In this document: positions 1 through 11,487 of the stretch, piece by piece
How the letters are laid out: each line of letters begins with the position of its first letter
How positions within the stretch are numbered: the stretch's first letter is position 1
From: Blastomyces gilchristii SLH14081
Taxonomy: Eukaryota > Ascomycota > Eurotiomycetes > Onygenales > Ajellomycetaceae
DNA length: 64,000 bases
Assembly (NCBI RefSeq): GCF_000003855.2
Contig: NW_003101672.1
Coordinates: forward strand, 886,134 to 950,133
Direction of reading: 5' to 3'
Notes under the pieces: model-generated
What the model saw: the letters and a program-made list of their open reading frames with translations, nothing else
Told to the model about the DNA's origin: nothing
The model's database searches: none
Position numbers and translations under genes: made by a program

Positions 1-1122
1 GAAGTCTCAAGTGCAAGATATCCGATCCCTCTATTGACGATGTACCACTGTATTCTTCACACAAAAATGAATCATGGAAATGAAACTACAACTCAGGTTT
101 TGAACTTACATCAATTCTACACTTGAGAACAGCAGTGTTCTCAAGATGCTAAAAGAGAGCTTGAATTTAAGCAAGAGAGATAACAATTTCAACCCTCAGC
201 TGAACATTTTCACATATACATATAGAGATTAAGAGTCTATAGAGTGTTGTCAAAGATGTGATTTACATTTTAGCAGCAGAATGTTTCTGTATTGATTATA
301 CTTGTTTCATCTCATCTTTGTTTTTGATAAATGACTAATGATACTTCATTGTTGCTCTTCTATACAAATGATATGAGGCATCTTTTCTCACTTGCTATGT
401 ATATTCTATTCCTCATTGTAGAAGTGTGAAGACCACTGCACATAGGTTTGACATCATTATCAAATTACAAGGGCCACAATGCGCCCATGATGCACTATGA
501 GAAGTGAATCAAATTTCCTTTCTTTGCTGTACACTTGACAAATCCAATTTTAGACGGTCAAACTTGACAAGAAGGCAACACAAGCGGCACATATCTTCAC
601 TTGATGAATGTTATGAACATCATAATAATAATCATGTCAATTTCTGCCAAAGTTGCAGGTAAGTGGAAACCGCATCATAAATTTCCTGCAGTTGAGCAGG
701 GCAGTTTGACCAAAAGCAAAGACTTGTTGAGCAGTACTTCCCAGTGAGTAGCCATCCATTGAAGTACGGCGCAGCAGCCAACAATATCCGAGGACGAAGT
801 CTGAAAATAGAACTCATGCAGCAGTGGCGTCCCTTCCACAGCTGTCGCATGCGGATCACCATGGGGGAACCATATCATTCGGCTGTGGCTGCGTACAGTA
901 GAAGAGGGGAACGCATGGCAGTGCGACGGGCAGGTGGCTCGGCTTCTCCGGTTACATACCTGTGACGAGCTGTGGGTTGCCCCCGAGGAGGAGAAAGATA
1001 AAGACACTGCTGATCAAGGCTACCTTCACCTGCCTACCAAAGGCTGTTAATGAATGGCTAGGAGAGGCCACCTTATGATCAATCATGATATCACTTTCAT
1101 GTATGTGGATTAGCAATACATC
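1..1122. other. Intergenic, no gene recognised
   Basis: Bases 1-640 are AT-rich with no convincing coding frame. From about 640 the composition changes abruptly to roughly half GC, and this GC-richer island runs to about 1550. The overlapping short open frames in it on both strands resemble nothing I know, apart from the Myb-like fragment listed separately. The island may be an undecayed remnant of a gene or element lying among mutated repeats. Confidence 0.5.
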
Positions 1123-1428
1123 TCAATCCTCTGGGGCTGCAGATGCTACTGTGACACTGGCAGGTTCGGCTGTGCGCACTCCCCTCTCATGTTTCCGAAG
1201 TGTAGACACCCGCTGGTGCAGTGCCGATTCCGTCCTTTCTGGAAAACACCTCTCTATCTCCGGCCAGGGTCGGCGCTCCTCCATCATGCTCAGGAGCCGT
1301 GCGTCATTCTCAGGGAGCCATTGCCACAACTTTCTGTGGCCCTTTCTCCCCTCGCCGCGCTTACGCTGAGATTTTCCAACCTTGTGAGGAGCCGAGCGAC
1401 CGGCTGACCGCACACTCTTGTCTCCCAC
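1123..1428 (-). pseudogene. Myb/SANT-like DNA-binding domain fragment
   Basis: About 100 open codons on the minus strand encode a basic stretch followed by a Myb/SANT-like unit. The unit shows a Trp next to ENDARLL, then EERRPWPEIERCFPERTE and ALHQRVSTL, the acidic helix, PW-x-EIE and QR-x-STL spacing of fungal Myb-like domains. There is no ATG at the 5' end of this frame; an in-frame TGA lies just upstream and the frame closes soon after the domain. Myb/SANT domains bind DNA or histone tails, but this fragment gives no target. The island is bordered by AT-rich decayed DNA, so a truncated or dead gene is likelier than a functional one. An unrecognised upstream exon could still rescue it. Confidence 0.5.
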
Positions 1429-1559
1429 TCATATTGCCGGTGTTGAGTCATACATGCAACTCGCCAAAGCATCTTCAAACAGTCAAGAAAGGAACTGCAG
1501 ACACTCATCAAGCAGCAGCAACAGAAAATGAGAGTGAAGAACTGTGAAGAAATCTTTCA

Positions 1560-3780
1560 TAGATAATGTGAAGACAATGTGAAGCTGCTTTGCAGTCAGT
1601 TCTTCTAATTACTGTGATTCTCACTTGCATCTCCTGAACTGTTCATCACTGAGAAAGTTATCACTCATGCTGTAGAAGTAAGAAACATTAACATCAGTGC
1701 TGTAATGAGCAGAGTGAATCTGTCAATGATTCAGAACATGAGTATTATCAACTACTTAAGAATTTCTACTTCAGCTGTCAGATCTCTCTCTGAATTCTTA
1801 ATAATAATTGAGATTATCACAGAACATAGACAGAGAAGGTACAGAACAGTGATAAATAATCTTTAAGTTAATAAGATTATTATCTTGCTGAACAGACTGA
1901 TGAAGATTACTAATATTTCAAGATATATTATTAGCAAGAATTACTGAGTTAATGAAAATATTAAGAGAGTATATTATCTCTGAAGCAGTAGTACTACTGC
2001 TGTAACAGATCTAGTATATACAGTAAATTAATAATAACAGTGCTCAGCAGGCTCAGCGCCTCACTAATCATTATAAAAGATACTAAGTTTTAATTTCTAG
2101 TCACTTTTTAAGTTTTTTTAATGTTTAATTCTGTGAAACTTATATTAAAAAAGGTATAAAATCAGATTAAATTAGATTAAATATGAAATTTATAATTTCA
2201 GTAGTTAGTCTAGTTATAATAGATATTCTCTATACTGTAATTAATAAAATAATATTTAAATATATTCAAACATTGTTAACTGTAATTCTTAACAACTATA
2301 GTCTGTAAATGATAATCACGTGATAATTAGCTTATTATAAGCCTTTTCTCTACTACTCTGCTCTGATATATTATGTGAAAGATGTAAAGCTTGTGTGATT
2401 GAAAGATTACTAGCTTGTGAAAAGTTATATAATGAAAGAATTAGTAAGTCAGATTATATGATCTGACACTCTCACTTATCAGAGTAACTATACACGATGC
2501 TATATACAAAATTCGCCTTTAAATCAAGTACAGGTATAAAAAATGACTGAAAAATGTGTAGCAATGAAAAATCAGTTATAATATACATTATTTTTTATCT
2601 CTCTATTTCTCTATCTTCTTTATATTCTCTTTTCAACATATATATTTTAAACAGTTGATCTCTTTAACACAGGCCTTGTAATAATACTTTCATTTCATGA
2701 AAGCTTTGATGTGTGTGAGGTTTTTCAGAATCAGAAGTACAGTGATCTTGAAATCAGTAAGTAGGTCTTTAAGACTGTCTCTTACTGAAGCTTTTCTCAC
2801 TGTAGTAATATTTCTTATAAATGTTGAAGAATTATCAGATTTAACTGTGAATTCTGAGAAGTTCAGTGTATTCTGCACTAAAAGAGTAGATATTCTCACA
2901 GAGATATCATAGTTAATTCATTAATTATTAGTAAGTATAAGAAATAATAAACACTCAGGTCAAATTTTCTCATTAATGAATAGATTATTAATTGATGAAT
3001 CAGAAATTACTGTAGTCTCTTTACAGACTGCAGTTGATAAATCTGATATTACTGAAGAAATTACTGCAGCTGCTTTGCAGACCGTATTGAGTAGAATCTT
3101 CAGATTATATATTGTAGCTATTATAGCTGTTAAGATAATAATAGAATAATTGTTAATATTCTGTAATTAATCTGTAGAGAATCTCTGTTAATGAAGTTTT
3201 TTCAGTTGTAGTCTGAGTTCTAGAACTCTACATCTCTTCTTCTCTATCTTAAATGTTATCTTAAGATACTTTATCTGTTAATTTAATATTATCTCATCTG
3301 AATAGTAGATATCTGAGTATTTATTATTCTTATCAAGAGAATCAGCATTAAGCTATTAAGTAGATTGAGAGACCGGCCTGATCATATCAGAAGCTGTATT
3401 CAAACCAGCTTTGAATTGAGAGAGTGTTTCAGAGCATTTATCAATGAAGCTTTCAAAGACTTCAGAAGAATATTCACTGACAGAGTATAAGTGTGAAAAA
3501 TCATCATTATTAACTGCAACTGATTCAGTGAAAAGAACACAAGATTATAAATATATATGTGAGTAAGATTGTATTGAATCTGTCATCTTGATATTTGTTT
3601 ATTGAATTCTTGTCAATATTGTTCTCTTTTCTTACTTTTTTTTTGCAAATGTGATACATTTTTTACAAGCCTCTTTTTTAAGTGAGCAGTAGTATTATTA
3701 ATTATCAAGATCTTAAACACATCAATACTGATAGAATAAGATGATTTTAACTCCTGATGAGTGTATCAAATGAAGCAGTA
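1560..3780. repeat. AT-rich RIP-like decayed repeat tract
   Basis: About 2.2 kb of strongly AT-rich sequence with no sustained coding frame. Its dinucleotide content is skewed. A hand count over 2701-3360 gives about 69 CA/TG steps but only 4 CC/GG and 1 CG. Unmutated patches with CC, GG and CG survive near 2041-2075 and 3370-3385. This is what repeated C-to-T change on both strands would leave, but with CpC and CpG rather than CpA as the favoured sites. The parent element cannot be identified from what is left. Confidence 0.7.
2374..2468 (+). repeat. 95-bp repeat, mutated copy
   Basis: This stretch aligns without gaps to 3853-3947. All 13 differences read as G-to-A (9) or C-to-T (4) relative to that copy; there are no transversions and no reverse changes. 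The copy contains no CC, GG or CG dinucleotide. The flanks of the two copies do not align, so this is either a short mobile or dispersed unit or the only alignable part of a larger element. Confidence 0.85.
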
Positions 3781-3852
3781 GTTCAAATAATGATTATATT
3801 GACAAGAAATCCCGAATTGGCAGTGATTTTGCACAAAACAGGTCTCATAACC

Positions 3853-3947
3853 TGTGAAAGGTGTAAAGCTTGTGTGATTGAAAGGTTGCTAGCTTGTGGA
3901 AAGTTATATGGTGGAAGGATTAGTAAGCCAGATCACGTGACCTGACA
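3853..3947 (+). repeat. 95-bp repeat, less mutated copy
   Basis: Partner of 2374-2468 in the same orientation, about 1.48 kb downstream. It keeps six GG, two CC and one CG step, all of which are altered in the other copy. It lies in a short open frame that translates with a Cys-rich run (CERCKACVIERLLACGK), but no protein family is recognised and the frame is short. It ends at a TCACGTGA-type palindrome followed by AT-rich sequence. Confidence 0.8.
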
Positions 3948-4180
3948 TATTAAATACCCTGCAACAGTGTGATAATTGCGCAGGAATACTCAATCACAAG
4001 CGAAATTCAAGCTTGTAGCTCGAATTGATGCTTATCCGTGGTTTCACCCTACAGAGGAGTGGCGTGTGTGGCTTATTCCCAGTCACAAACTACCAACCTG
4101 AAACTGGCGTCAAACAGGCGACGACCGCAAATATATTGTCCTGAGCGGAGTTCCCGCGTGGCTTTGAATCCCGATCTTAC

Positions 4181-4211
<31 letters not shown>

Positions 4212-5140
4212 TTGATGGAAAGGCAACCCACCCATTGATCGATGTTTAGCCTGGAGGCCCGAAGAGATTCAAGAATGGACATTAATCAGCAGTGCTCCTG
4301 CAGATTAGAATCTTTGCTATGAATGAGAGAGGAGAACACAGCTTCACCAGGGGTAATGCCCCACGCAGCCCGCAAATGTCTGAAGCTGCTATTGACAATA
4401 TGACTTTTAATTCGAATACGAGGGTGATGCGCGTTGCTTTCTCCTCTTTCGATGATTACACATTCTTACTTCTTGCTTGAAGATGGGAGCAAACGTCTCA
4501 TATCTACAGCTTTTCTGACAAATTTCCTAACCAAGCTATTTAAAACTTCCAACTTCTACACGCCATAACAAATGCGGATGAGATGCCTTCATATCTGAAA
4601 ATGGTCTGATGATTTTGAATCCTAATCTGGCAACTGGTTTAGGTCTGTGTCTGAACGAAGCTTCACTGCGCCACAAAGAGATACCTGTCCCTGTCCGCGT
4701 GCCACACTCAGGGCATTTACCTTATTTGACACTACATTTAACGTCTCATGTGCCTCAAAGCGACTATATATCCACTTAGAAAGCGTCTCAAGGAGTCTGA
4801 TTCTGCAAAGGAACGCATCGCAGCGCCCCTACTCGCTGCCTTTAGAAATAGTGAGGATGGAAGCTAGTCAATCGAATTGAGCTTGGGTGTTATGACTGGC
4901 AATGTAAAAAGGGGCCATTTTCCCCCAAGATCTATCTCCACTTTTTGTCTAAGTATCATCCGCAAGCTTTGAAGTTGTCTCTATTCCCACTCTCATTTTT
5001 TCTGATATTCTATCTTTTGGTGTGTTGGTCACCACTCGTTCAATTTCTTGCCGTCATATTCCCGATTTTTAGTATTTTATTTTTATGCGCCTTTAATATT
5101 TTATTCTGTCATTCCTTTTTTGGTCTAACAAAATCGAACT
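3948..5140. other. Intergenic, poly-T tract, upstream region of ferritin-like gene
   Basis: No gene is recognised. It holds a 33-base T tract at 4181-4213 with one C at 4192. The last 200 bases are T-rich and probably the 5' leader of the ferritin-like gene; a short ATG frame starting near 4945 lies in that leader and could be an upstream ORF. Confidence 0.5.
4181..4213. repeat. Poly-T tract
   Basis: A run of 33 bases, all T except one C at 4192. Read on the minus strand it is an A-tail placed after about 50 bases of unique sequence. That could be the tail of a retroposed element, but no internal RNA polymerase III boxes or target-site duplication are clear. Confidence 0.8.
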
Positions 5141-6178
5141 ATGAAGTCCTTTCTACGCAGCGCGTTTATTGGAGTTCTCGGTCTTTCAGGTGTCTTTAGT
5201 GCGCCTTTGAAAGCGCCCCAGGTAGAACGGGGATTTACGGATGTGGATATCCTTCAATTTGCCCTGACTGTAAGTGGCCATCACACTTCATTTTAGTTCC
5301 CTAGAATGATGCCCCATAGCTAATTGTGGGGTTTTTTTTTTTTTTTTTTTTTTTTTTTTGTATAGCTCGAGCATCTTGAGAATGTTTTCTACAAGGGCGC
5401 ACTCTCTCGATTCACGGAGAACCATTTCCGTCAGGCTGGGTTTGATGCCAGACTGTTCCAGCAGCTGGGATTTATTGCTCAGGATGAGGAGAATCATGTA
5501 GTGTTCCTTACACAAGCTCTCAGAGCTGCAGGAGTTGTCCCCGTTTCAGCCTGTGAATATAATTTCCCGTACACCGATATTCACAGCTTCCTTGCACTGG
5601 CATCTATCCTGGAAGGCATTGGTACCTCCGCTTATTTGGGCGGTGCGAGGGTTATCACGAATAAGGATATTCTTACACAAGCAGGTGCTATTCTAGTCTC
5701 GGAAGGCCTCCACCAATCCGTCCTCCGTAACAGTCTCAACCTGATCTCCTCAGCCAAGGTTACCGGCACGCCAATTGATACCAATGCTATCTTTTCTTTG
5801 GCTGCTTCTTTTATCGTATCGTGCCCTCAGCAGAATGCCTCCCTTCCATTCCGGGCATTCCCAACGTTGATTCCAACCCAGCCCGGGCCCCACGCTATTT
5901 CCTCTCGCGCCCACTTCCGTGTCGGAAGGAATGTTAATATCGGCGGAGGTTCACTCTTCCTCACTTTCGTTAGTGGCCTCGATATCGTCAGTGTTCTGGT
6001 TGAGCCTGTTGACCTACTCTTTGCTGTCGCCATTCCGTCGGTGGTCAGCGGGCAGTCATACGTTTTCCTCACCAACTCCGAGGCTCGGGGATCTATTGCT
6101 GACAATATCATCATTGCTGGCCCGGCAATCATAGAGGTTACCCCGAGGGCCGCTACAATTGACTTGGCAATTTTGTAA
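5141..6178 (+). CDS. Secreted ferritin-like domain protein (Rds1-like)
   Basis: Two exons, 5141-5269 and 5366-6178, give 313 aa. The start ATG is followed by a clear signal peptide (basic MKSFLRS, hydrophobic core, likely cut near residue 20 at VFSA). The mature protein opens with a ferritin-like four-helix region: LEHLENVFYKGAL and, about 30 residues on, QDEENHVVFL, the E-x2-H type metal-ligand pattern. The C-terminal 150 residues are a hydrophobic, beta-rich extension usual for this fungal family. Relatives are described as stress-responsive secreted or wall-associated proteins; iron binding is inferred from the family, not shown. The intron carries a 28-base T run just before its acceptor. 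The family assignment is good, the physiological role is not known from sequence. Confidence 0.85.
5270..5365 (+). other. Intron with 28-base poly-T at the acceptor
   Basis: Donor GTAAGT and acceptor TATAG. T runs continuously from 5332 to 5359 and serves as an extreme polypyrimidine tract. Homopolymers of this length are prone to length change, so the read length may not be exact. Confidence 0.8.
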
Positions 6179-7278
6179 ATAGTTTAGCCAATGGCCCATC
6201 TGATTTGTTGCTCCTCCTGCCAGAATGTGCTCGTGGACTACTGATTGTTTCCACCGATTCTTCGGATACTTTTTACATTACTGCAAAGGGGCAATTCGTG
6301 AAGATGGATTGTCATGGAACTGTGCTCTGTCTACATTGTTAATTCCCTTTCCCTTTGAATGCAAACCCCTTTCCCACACCATTTTCTGTTTTTTTGTTTC
6401 GTGCTCCCGTCTTATTTTTGCGATTTGCTATGCCATTTTCATTTTCAGAGAGAAAAGAGAAGGAAGAGAATGAAGACGGAGTAGTATGTCTAGGTTTTAG
6501 AGACTTCACTTCACTTCTCGTGGTTGATGACGATCATGTATTCGCTCAGAAATGATAGTTTACCAATGCAATGAATGACCTATTTAACGATAGATGAACG
6601 TAATGGAATATTCAATACATTTAAATTTTTTACGCCCTAGTTGGTAATTCATGTTCACTCGAATATTCATATATACCACCCTGATGATAGCCTGAGTGTG
6701 CTGGGGAAAGTTATTCCAAATTTCGACGCAGGGAATGTCTCAAGCTCTGCACACAGTTTTAATCAGGTATTGGAAGAACAAACATACGACGTACTAGGCC
6801 ATTTTGTGTTTTGTGTGAATTAACACCCTCTCGCTGAGATAGTAGTAGTTGTGAATGAACGGACATAGGTCTTGTTGGCAAATAATGGGATATTCGATAA
6901 AGTGCGCAACGAACTATAAAGGTAAGATTATTTTGATATAGGAGATGCTTGTATTTTTTCGATTCACTTTCCAGTAATAGTAACAGTTTAAACAGTAATG
7001 GCAACAAAGAGAAAAAAGAATAGCGGCTAGCTATGATATTTATACATGACCAACTCCCCTTCGGATACATTCGATGTTTTGGAGCTTTCGGACGGAAGGT
7101 GGCGGACAGAAGAATTGCTGAGATTAGGAATGGACAATCTTCATCTCACACCACCACACTCCAAATTCAAAAACAAGATTATTTCCGATAATGCTAGAAA
7201 CCGGTCCCACACCCCTCTTTATCAACAATAAAGGCACTGTTGTAGCCCCTGCCCTCCTCTCAATGGCTCCCCAAAGCT
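6179..7278. other. Convergent intergenic region
   Basis: Space between the 3' ends of the ferritin-like gene and PHB2. It holds only short unconvincing frames, and presumably both 3' untranslated regions and terminators. No repeat or RNA gene seen. Confidence 0.5.
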
Positions 7279-8440
7279 CTAACTATCAGAGGTGTCGGGT
7301 TTAACATTGACGTTAAGTCCCAAGCCCTCTGAATCCAAGTAGAGCTTGTTCTTTCCACCAGCTTCCTGCAGGATCGTAGCAATATTCCGCGCGTTTTCAA
7401 GTTTCCGCAGCTCGATGTAACTCTTGCTCTTTTTGATGGCGTCTCCAATCAACTGGGCAGAACGGGCCTCACCCTGTGCTCGCACAACGGTTGCTTGCTT
7501 TTCTTGACGGGCTTTGTCGACGACGAACGCGGCTCGCTGGGCTTCCTGTTGAGCAACTTGTTTGGCTTCAACAGCTGCAGTGAATTCGGGTGAGAATGCA
7601 AGATGCTGTTGTTGAGGAAATAATATAGTTAGTTATTGATGAAAAGCCAAACAGAAACGACACGAAGCCGCAGGAGGAAACATTTCTCTTTCATACCGTT
7701 AGGGAAACATCATCAAGAACGATGTTGAAACGAGCAGCACGTCTAGATAGGTTATCACGGACAAGACGAGCGACGTTCTCTCGCTGAGTGATAAGTTGAC
7801 TGGCGTTGAATTGAGCCACCACAGCCTTCAGAACCTCATTGACGATGGATGGAAGAACCCTTTCATCAAAATCGGTTCCTAAAGTACGATATATCTGCGG
7901 TAAAGCCTCGACTCTTGGGCGGGAAAGGACACGGCAGGTGATGTTCACCATCTGTAAGTCCTTGGTTCCTGTGAGGGAGGCAACATTTCTTGGCTTCGCG
8001 CGAACGTCGTAGATGATAGGAGTTTCGAACCATGGGATCCGGAGATGGGTTCCTTTATTCAAATAAGTTTTAGAGAGAAACTCCTAGGTACAAAATTGGA
8101 TGAATCAAAACCCACCTTCATTGTAGATTTCCTTCTTCACGCCGCTTATTCTCGTGTACTTGATTGCTCGATGACCACCGTCAACTAGGAAAACGGAGAA
8201 TAGGGTTAGTTAAACTTGATTTTTCTCTGTATTTGCAAAGAGCAAATCTGATGACTTACCGTTGAACAGGGAATTCATGAAAACATATGCTCCCAATCCA
8301 ACCGCAATCAATGCTCCAGCTGATCCGAAAGCTTTCTTGGGGCTGCCACCCGGAAAGCCTCCACCAAATCCGCCTTTTGCCCGCTGCTGCTGCAGGGACT
8401 GCTGCAACCTAGCCCACGTCTCACGAGGATCTCCAGCCAT
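7279..8440 (-). CDS. PHB2: Prohibitin-2
   Basis: Four exons on the minus strand (8440-8260, 8184-8116, 8052-7697, 7605-7279) join in frame to 310 aa, the length of yeast Phb2. The protein starts [14 protein letters not shown], has a Gly-rich stretch and one membrane segment (about residues 38-58, [16 protein letters not shown]), then the SPFH/prohibitin domain ([20 protein letters not shown]) and a C-terminal coiled coil rich in Ala, Gln and Glu ([20 protein letters not shown]). Phb2 pairs with Phb1 in a ring complex of the mitochondrial inner membrane that stabilises membrane proteins and respiratory assemblies. An upstream in-frame open stretch exists, but the ATG at 8440 matches the family start. 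It is divergent from RNA15 across about 350 bp. Confidence 0.96.
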
Positions 8441-8788
8441 GATGATGCCAAAAAGAAGAATTGGAAAAGGAATTCCAGCTGGTTCGGACTGGTTGACTGA
8501 CTGACATCGAAAGCTGGTCTCGCGGATTGAGATCAAAAGTTCGGGTTTAATGCCGCTAAACTTTATTAGGGAAGGTGTGAGATTGGGTTTCCCAATGGTT
8601 CTACGACGCCTCAATCGCAGTACGTTCCAGCTTTCGATGGGCCTTGTATTTTACAGCACACGACTAAAACACCGTCAACCGAACTGAGTATTCAGAGCTG
8701 GTATTCACTACTGTCGCGGAGAATTATATCGTTGACTTTTGCTGCTACGGCCCTTTAAGCAAGCGCCTAAAGGGGTGCGACTTTGGAA
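8441..8788. promoter_or_regulatory. Divergent promoter region of PHB2 and RNA15
   Basis: 348 bp between two divergent start codons. It must contain the start regions of both genes. No specific factor site can be named with confidence. Confidence 0.5.
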
Positions 8789-9780
8789 ATGCCTCCAGAG
8801 CGCTTCGGTAAAAGCGTTTTCCTTGGGAATATCCCCTACAGTAAGTCACTTTTTATTTAGCCCATTGCACACATAGTATTATAGTGGTAGCTTGGCTTAC
8901 AATCGTTGCAGATCTTACGGAAGAGCAGGTGAAAGACATTCTCAGCTCCGCGGGCACTGTTACGAAATTCCGGTTGATGATAAACCCCGAAACCGGAAAA
9001 CCAAAGGGATATGGATTTGCCGACTTTGCGGACGCAGACGCTGCTGCTTCTGCCGTACGAAATCTGAATGATTATGAAATTATGGGTCGCAAGATAAGAG
9101 TGGATTGGCCACATAACAATGAGAAAGACTCCGTACCGCCTGACTACCCCCAACAATCTCAGATGGGTATGATGCAGGGGATGCAGGGACAAGACCAGTC
9201 GCAGGCACCTGTACTGCCACCATTACCTCCAGGAACAGAACTTCCGCCAAACCTCACTTGCCCTAACGCGATATCACAAACTCTCGCTTCCCTCCCCGCT
9301 CCTCAACTTCTCGACGTTATTACGCAGATGAAGTCACTGGTGATGGCAGACCCAGCTCGCGCAACGGAGCTATTGAGACAAGCCCCCCATCTTGCCTATG
9401 CCATATTCCAAGCGCTGTTACTCATGAATCTTGTTGATTACAGCGTCCTTGGCTCTGTCGTTGAGCAAGCGTCACAGCCTCAACAGCCTCCGCCACAAGC
9501 GACACCTCAGATGCCTCAACAGTTCCAACCATATCCACCGATCCCTGGTCAAATATCTACGCCCCCTGTACAACATACTCCTTTCGCGCCACCTCAAATG
9601 CCTCCTCAATCTCAACCCCTACCACAGCAACAGCCCGCCCCATCACAGATCCCTAGCCATGACGAGCTGCTACAACAGGTATTGAGCATGCCACAATCTG
9701 CGATAGATGCGCTGCCACCAACGGAGCGTAGCCAGATAATGTTACTGAGGCAGCAGTTAATGCAAGGAGGGATGCGATAG
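8789..9780 (+). CDS. RNA15: Cleavage stimulation factor 64 kDa-like protein (Rna15)
   Basis: Exons 8789-8840 and 8912-9780 give 306 aa. An N-terminal RRM carries RNP2 (VFLGNIPY, split by the intron) and RNP1 (KGYGFADF). A hinge region (residues about 130-195, with LLDVITQMKSLVMADPARA) follows, which in this family binds the CstF-77/Rna14 partner. Then comes a Pro/Gln-rich low-complexity linker and the conserved C-terminal helical module (LLQQVLSMPQSAIDALPP ... RSQIMLLRQQL). The domain order is that of CstF-64/Rna15, which binds GU/A-rich elements during mRNA 3'-end cleavage and polyadenylation in the nucleus. It is shorter than animal CstF-64, as is usual in ascomycetes. Confidence 0.95.
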
Positions 9781-11487
9781 TTATGGATTGTGTTCCATGC
9801 ATCGCATACCTGTTTACAGTGTCTCGTCAAGCTGAAAACTTATGCTTATAGTGGATGATACGGGGATTTGGCGCAATGGCGGTGGTACTTTTAATATTTA
9901 TTTTTATGACTTTGCACGTTTTTCTTTTGCTATGCTGTTACTGGTACTGGTCATAAGGGCAAAATTAGGGCAAGATACACTTTTCTCTAAACGGCGTTCT
10001 GTCATTTTATACAAATTTGATAGCAAGAAATTACTTCCGCACGTTTTTGTAAATGACCTCTTTGTGAACATACGCCTATCGAGTCACATTTGTGGAACGT
10101 AGGAGTGTAGTTGGCGTATACATGTTCCGTGATGCTTGTAATTGATAGGCGCGCGGCAGGCGCTAAAATTCTGTCGCAACCAAAGTATCGCCAAGATTGA
10201 TTTCTGCAGTCGACGTCCAGATTCCACTCCGCATGAATCCAACTCGTGTCCTCCAATGGCCAGTGGATATAACTGAAGTCAACTACTGCGTATTATGTCC
10301 CTATCTATCTTTGATGCAACCCTGAATTTCCCTTCCTATAACAAATAGCAAGCTTACGAACAAGCTCTCATCCCCTTTTAAACATTCCATGCCTTTGCAG
10401 GAGGATCGCGCTTCTAGGGAAAGTTAATTTGACATTTGAACTTCCCCTTGATTGTTACACAATTTTATGCATTATCATTGGGACATTCCTGTTGAGTTCG
10501 ACGGCGTTGTTGCGCTATTCGACTAATTGTCTCTTTTCATCCAAAACGTGCCCTTTAGTCTATATTCGTTAACTATGGGCCAAAATTTCTTGACTTGTTT
10601 TGCTGGTCTCGGGAAAAAGAGACCGGCTGGTTGCCTCTATATACTGTTTTCCTGCCATCAGCATTCAATTATAGATCCATGATCGATTGCCTTGACCTTA
10701 TCTCGAGATATTAGATATGTCGGAATTTCCTTCTTGGATATACCATCTGTTAGTCTTTAGGGACTAATTTTCATAATCTTTGTCTGCAATTTCTCAGGTA
10801 TAAATGCCTTTATTTTTGAGGCCATGGCTTATTCGCCTTCCAATTGGGTAGTTGGGAGAGAGATGAATATCCAGCCTCCTGGTTGAGACATGTTTACCCG
10901 TTTCACGGGTTTACCTCATTCAAGCAGTTTAATTTTTCTTAACACTGCTGTTCACTAGAACATCATTGTCCCAAAAATGCATTGCGGTTGCATTGCGGTT
11001 GTATTTCTATATAATGGATATCAATTTGCGCTGGGGCCGGCCTATCAAGCAGTCTACCCAGCCTCACCAAGCCAGCAATTTAGCGATATTCAAATTTTGT
11101 AGATTAATTTCGCAAGAAGCCTGTGGAATATTCTTGAATAATGGCTTTAAATGAAGCCCTGGATATAAGGAATGCAACATTGTTCAGTGCGTTGAAACTG
11201 CCCTTGTTGCTTGTTCAACCCCTGACCTGTCAACAACAAACATATTTTTCTTTTTCCCATGAATAGGCGGCAAACAAACCTGTCATATGAACTCACTGGC
11301 TTTCATTCTCTTGTTCTATGTTGCTTAAACATCTTCCCTTCATAATTCACTAGAATATTGGAGAAATTTACGCATTCTCGTGCTGGTTCCTCCTTGGCCT
11401 AGAAAAATCGGAATGGCCATGCCCTAGGACGGAATACTTTTCTAATTACTTTCTGGATAAGGCCACTACCTAGGCTTCTGCCTCAGA
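9781..11487. other. Intergenic region upstream of DNMT5
   Basis: 1.7 kb without a recognisable gene. It includes a small hairpin (ACCCGT-TTC-ACGGGT near 10907-10921) and an 11-bp tandem duplication (GCATTGCGGTT near 10978-11000). I looked here for an upstream exon of DNMT5 and saw no frame resembling a chromodomain. Confidence 0.5.

Noticed and set aside
4038..4313. SINE-like element ending in the T run at 4181-4213
   Set aside because: On the minus strand an A-tail follows unique sequence, but no clear A or B box and no target-site duplication could be seen, so only the homopolymer is listed.
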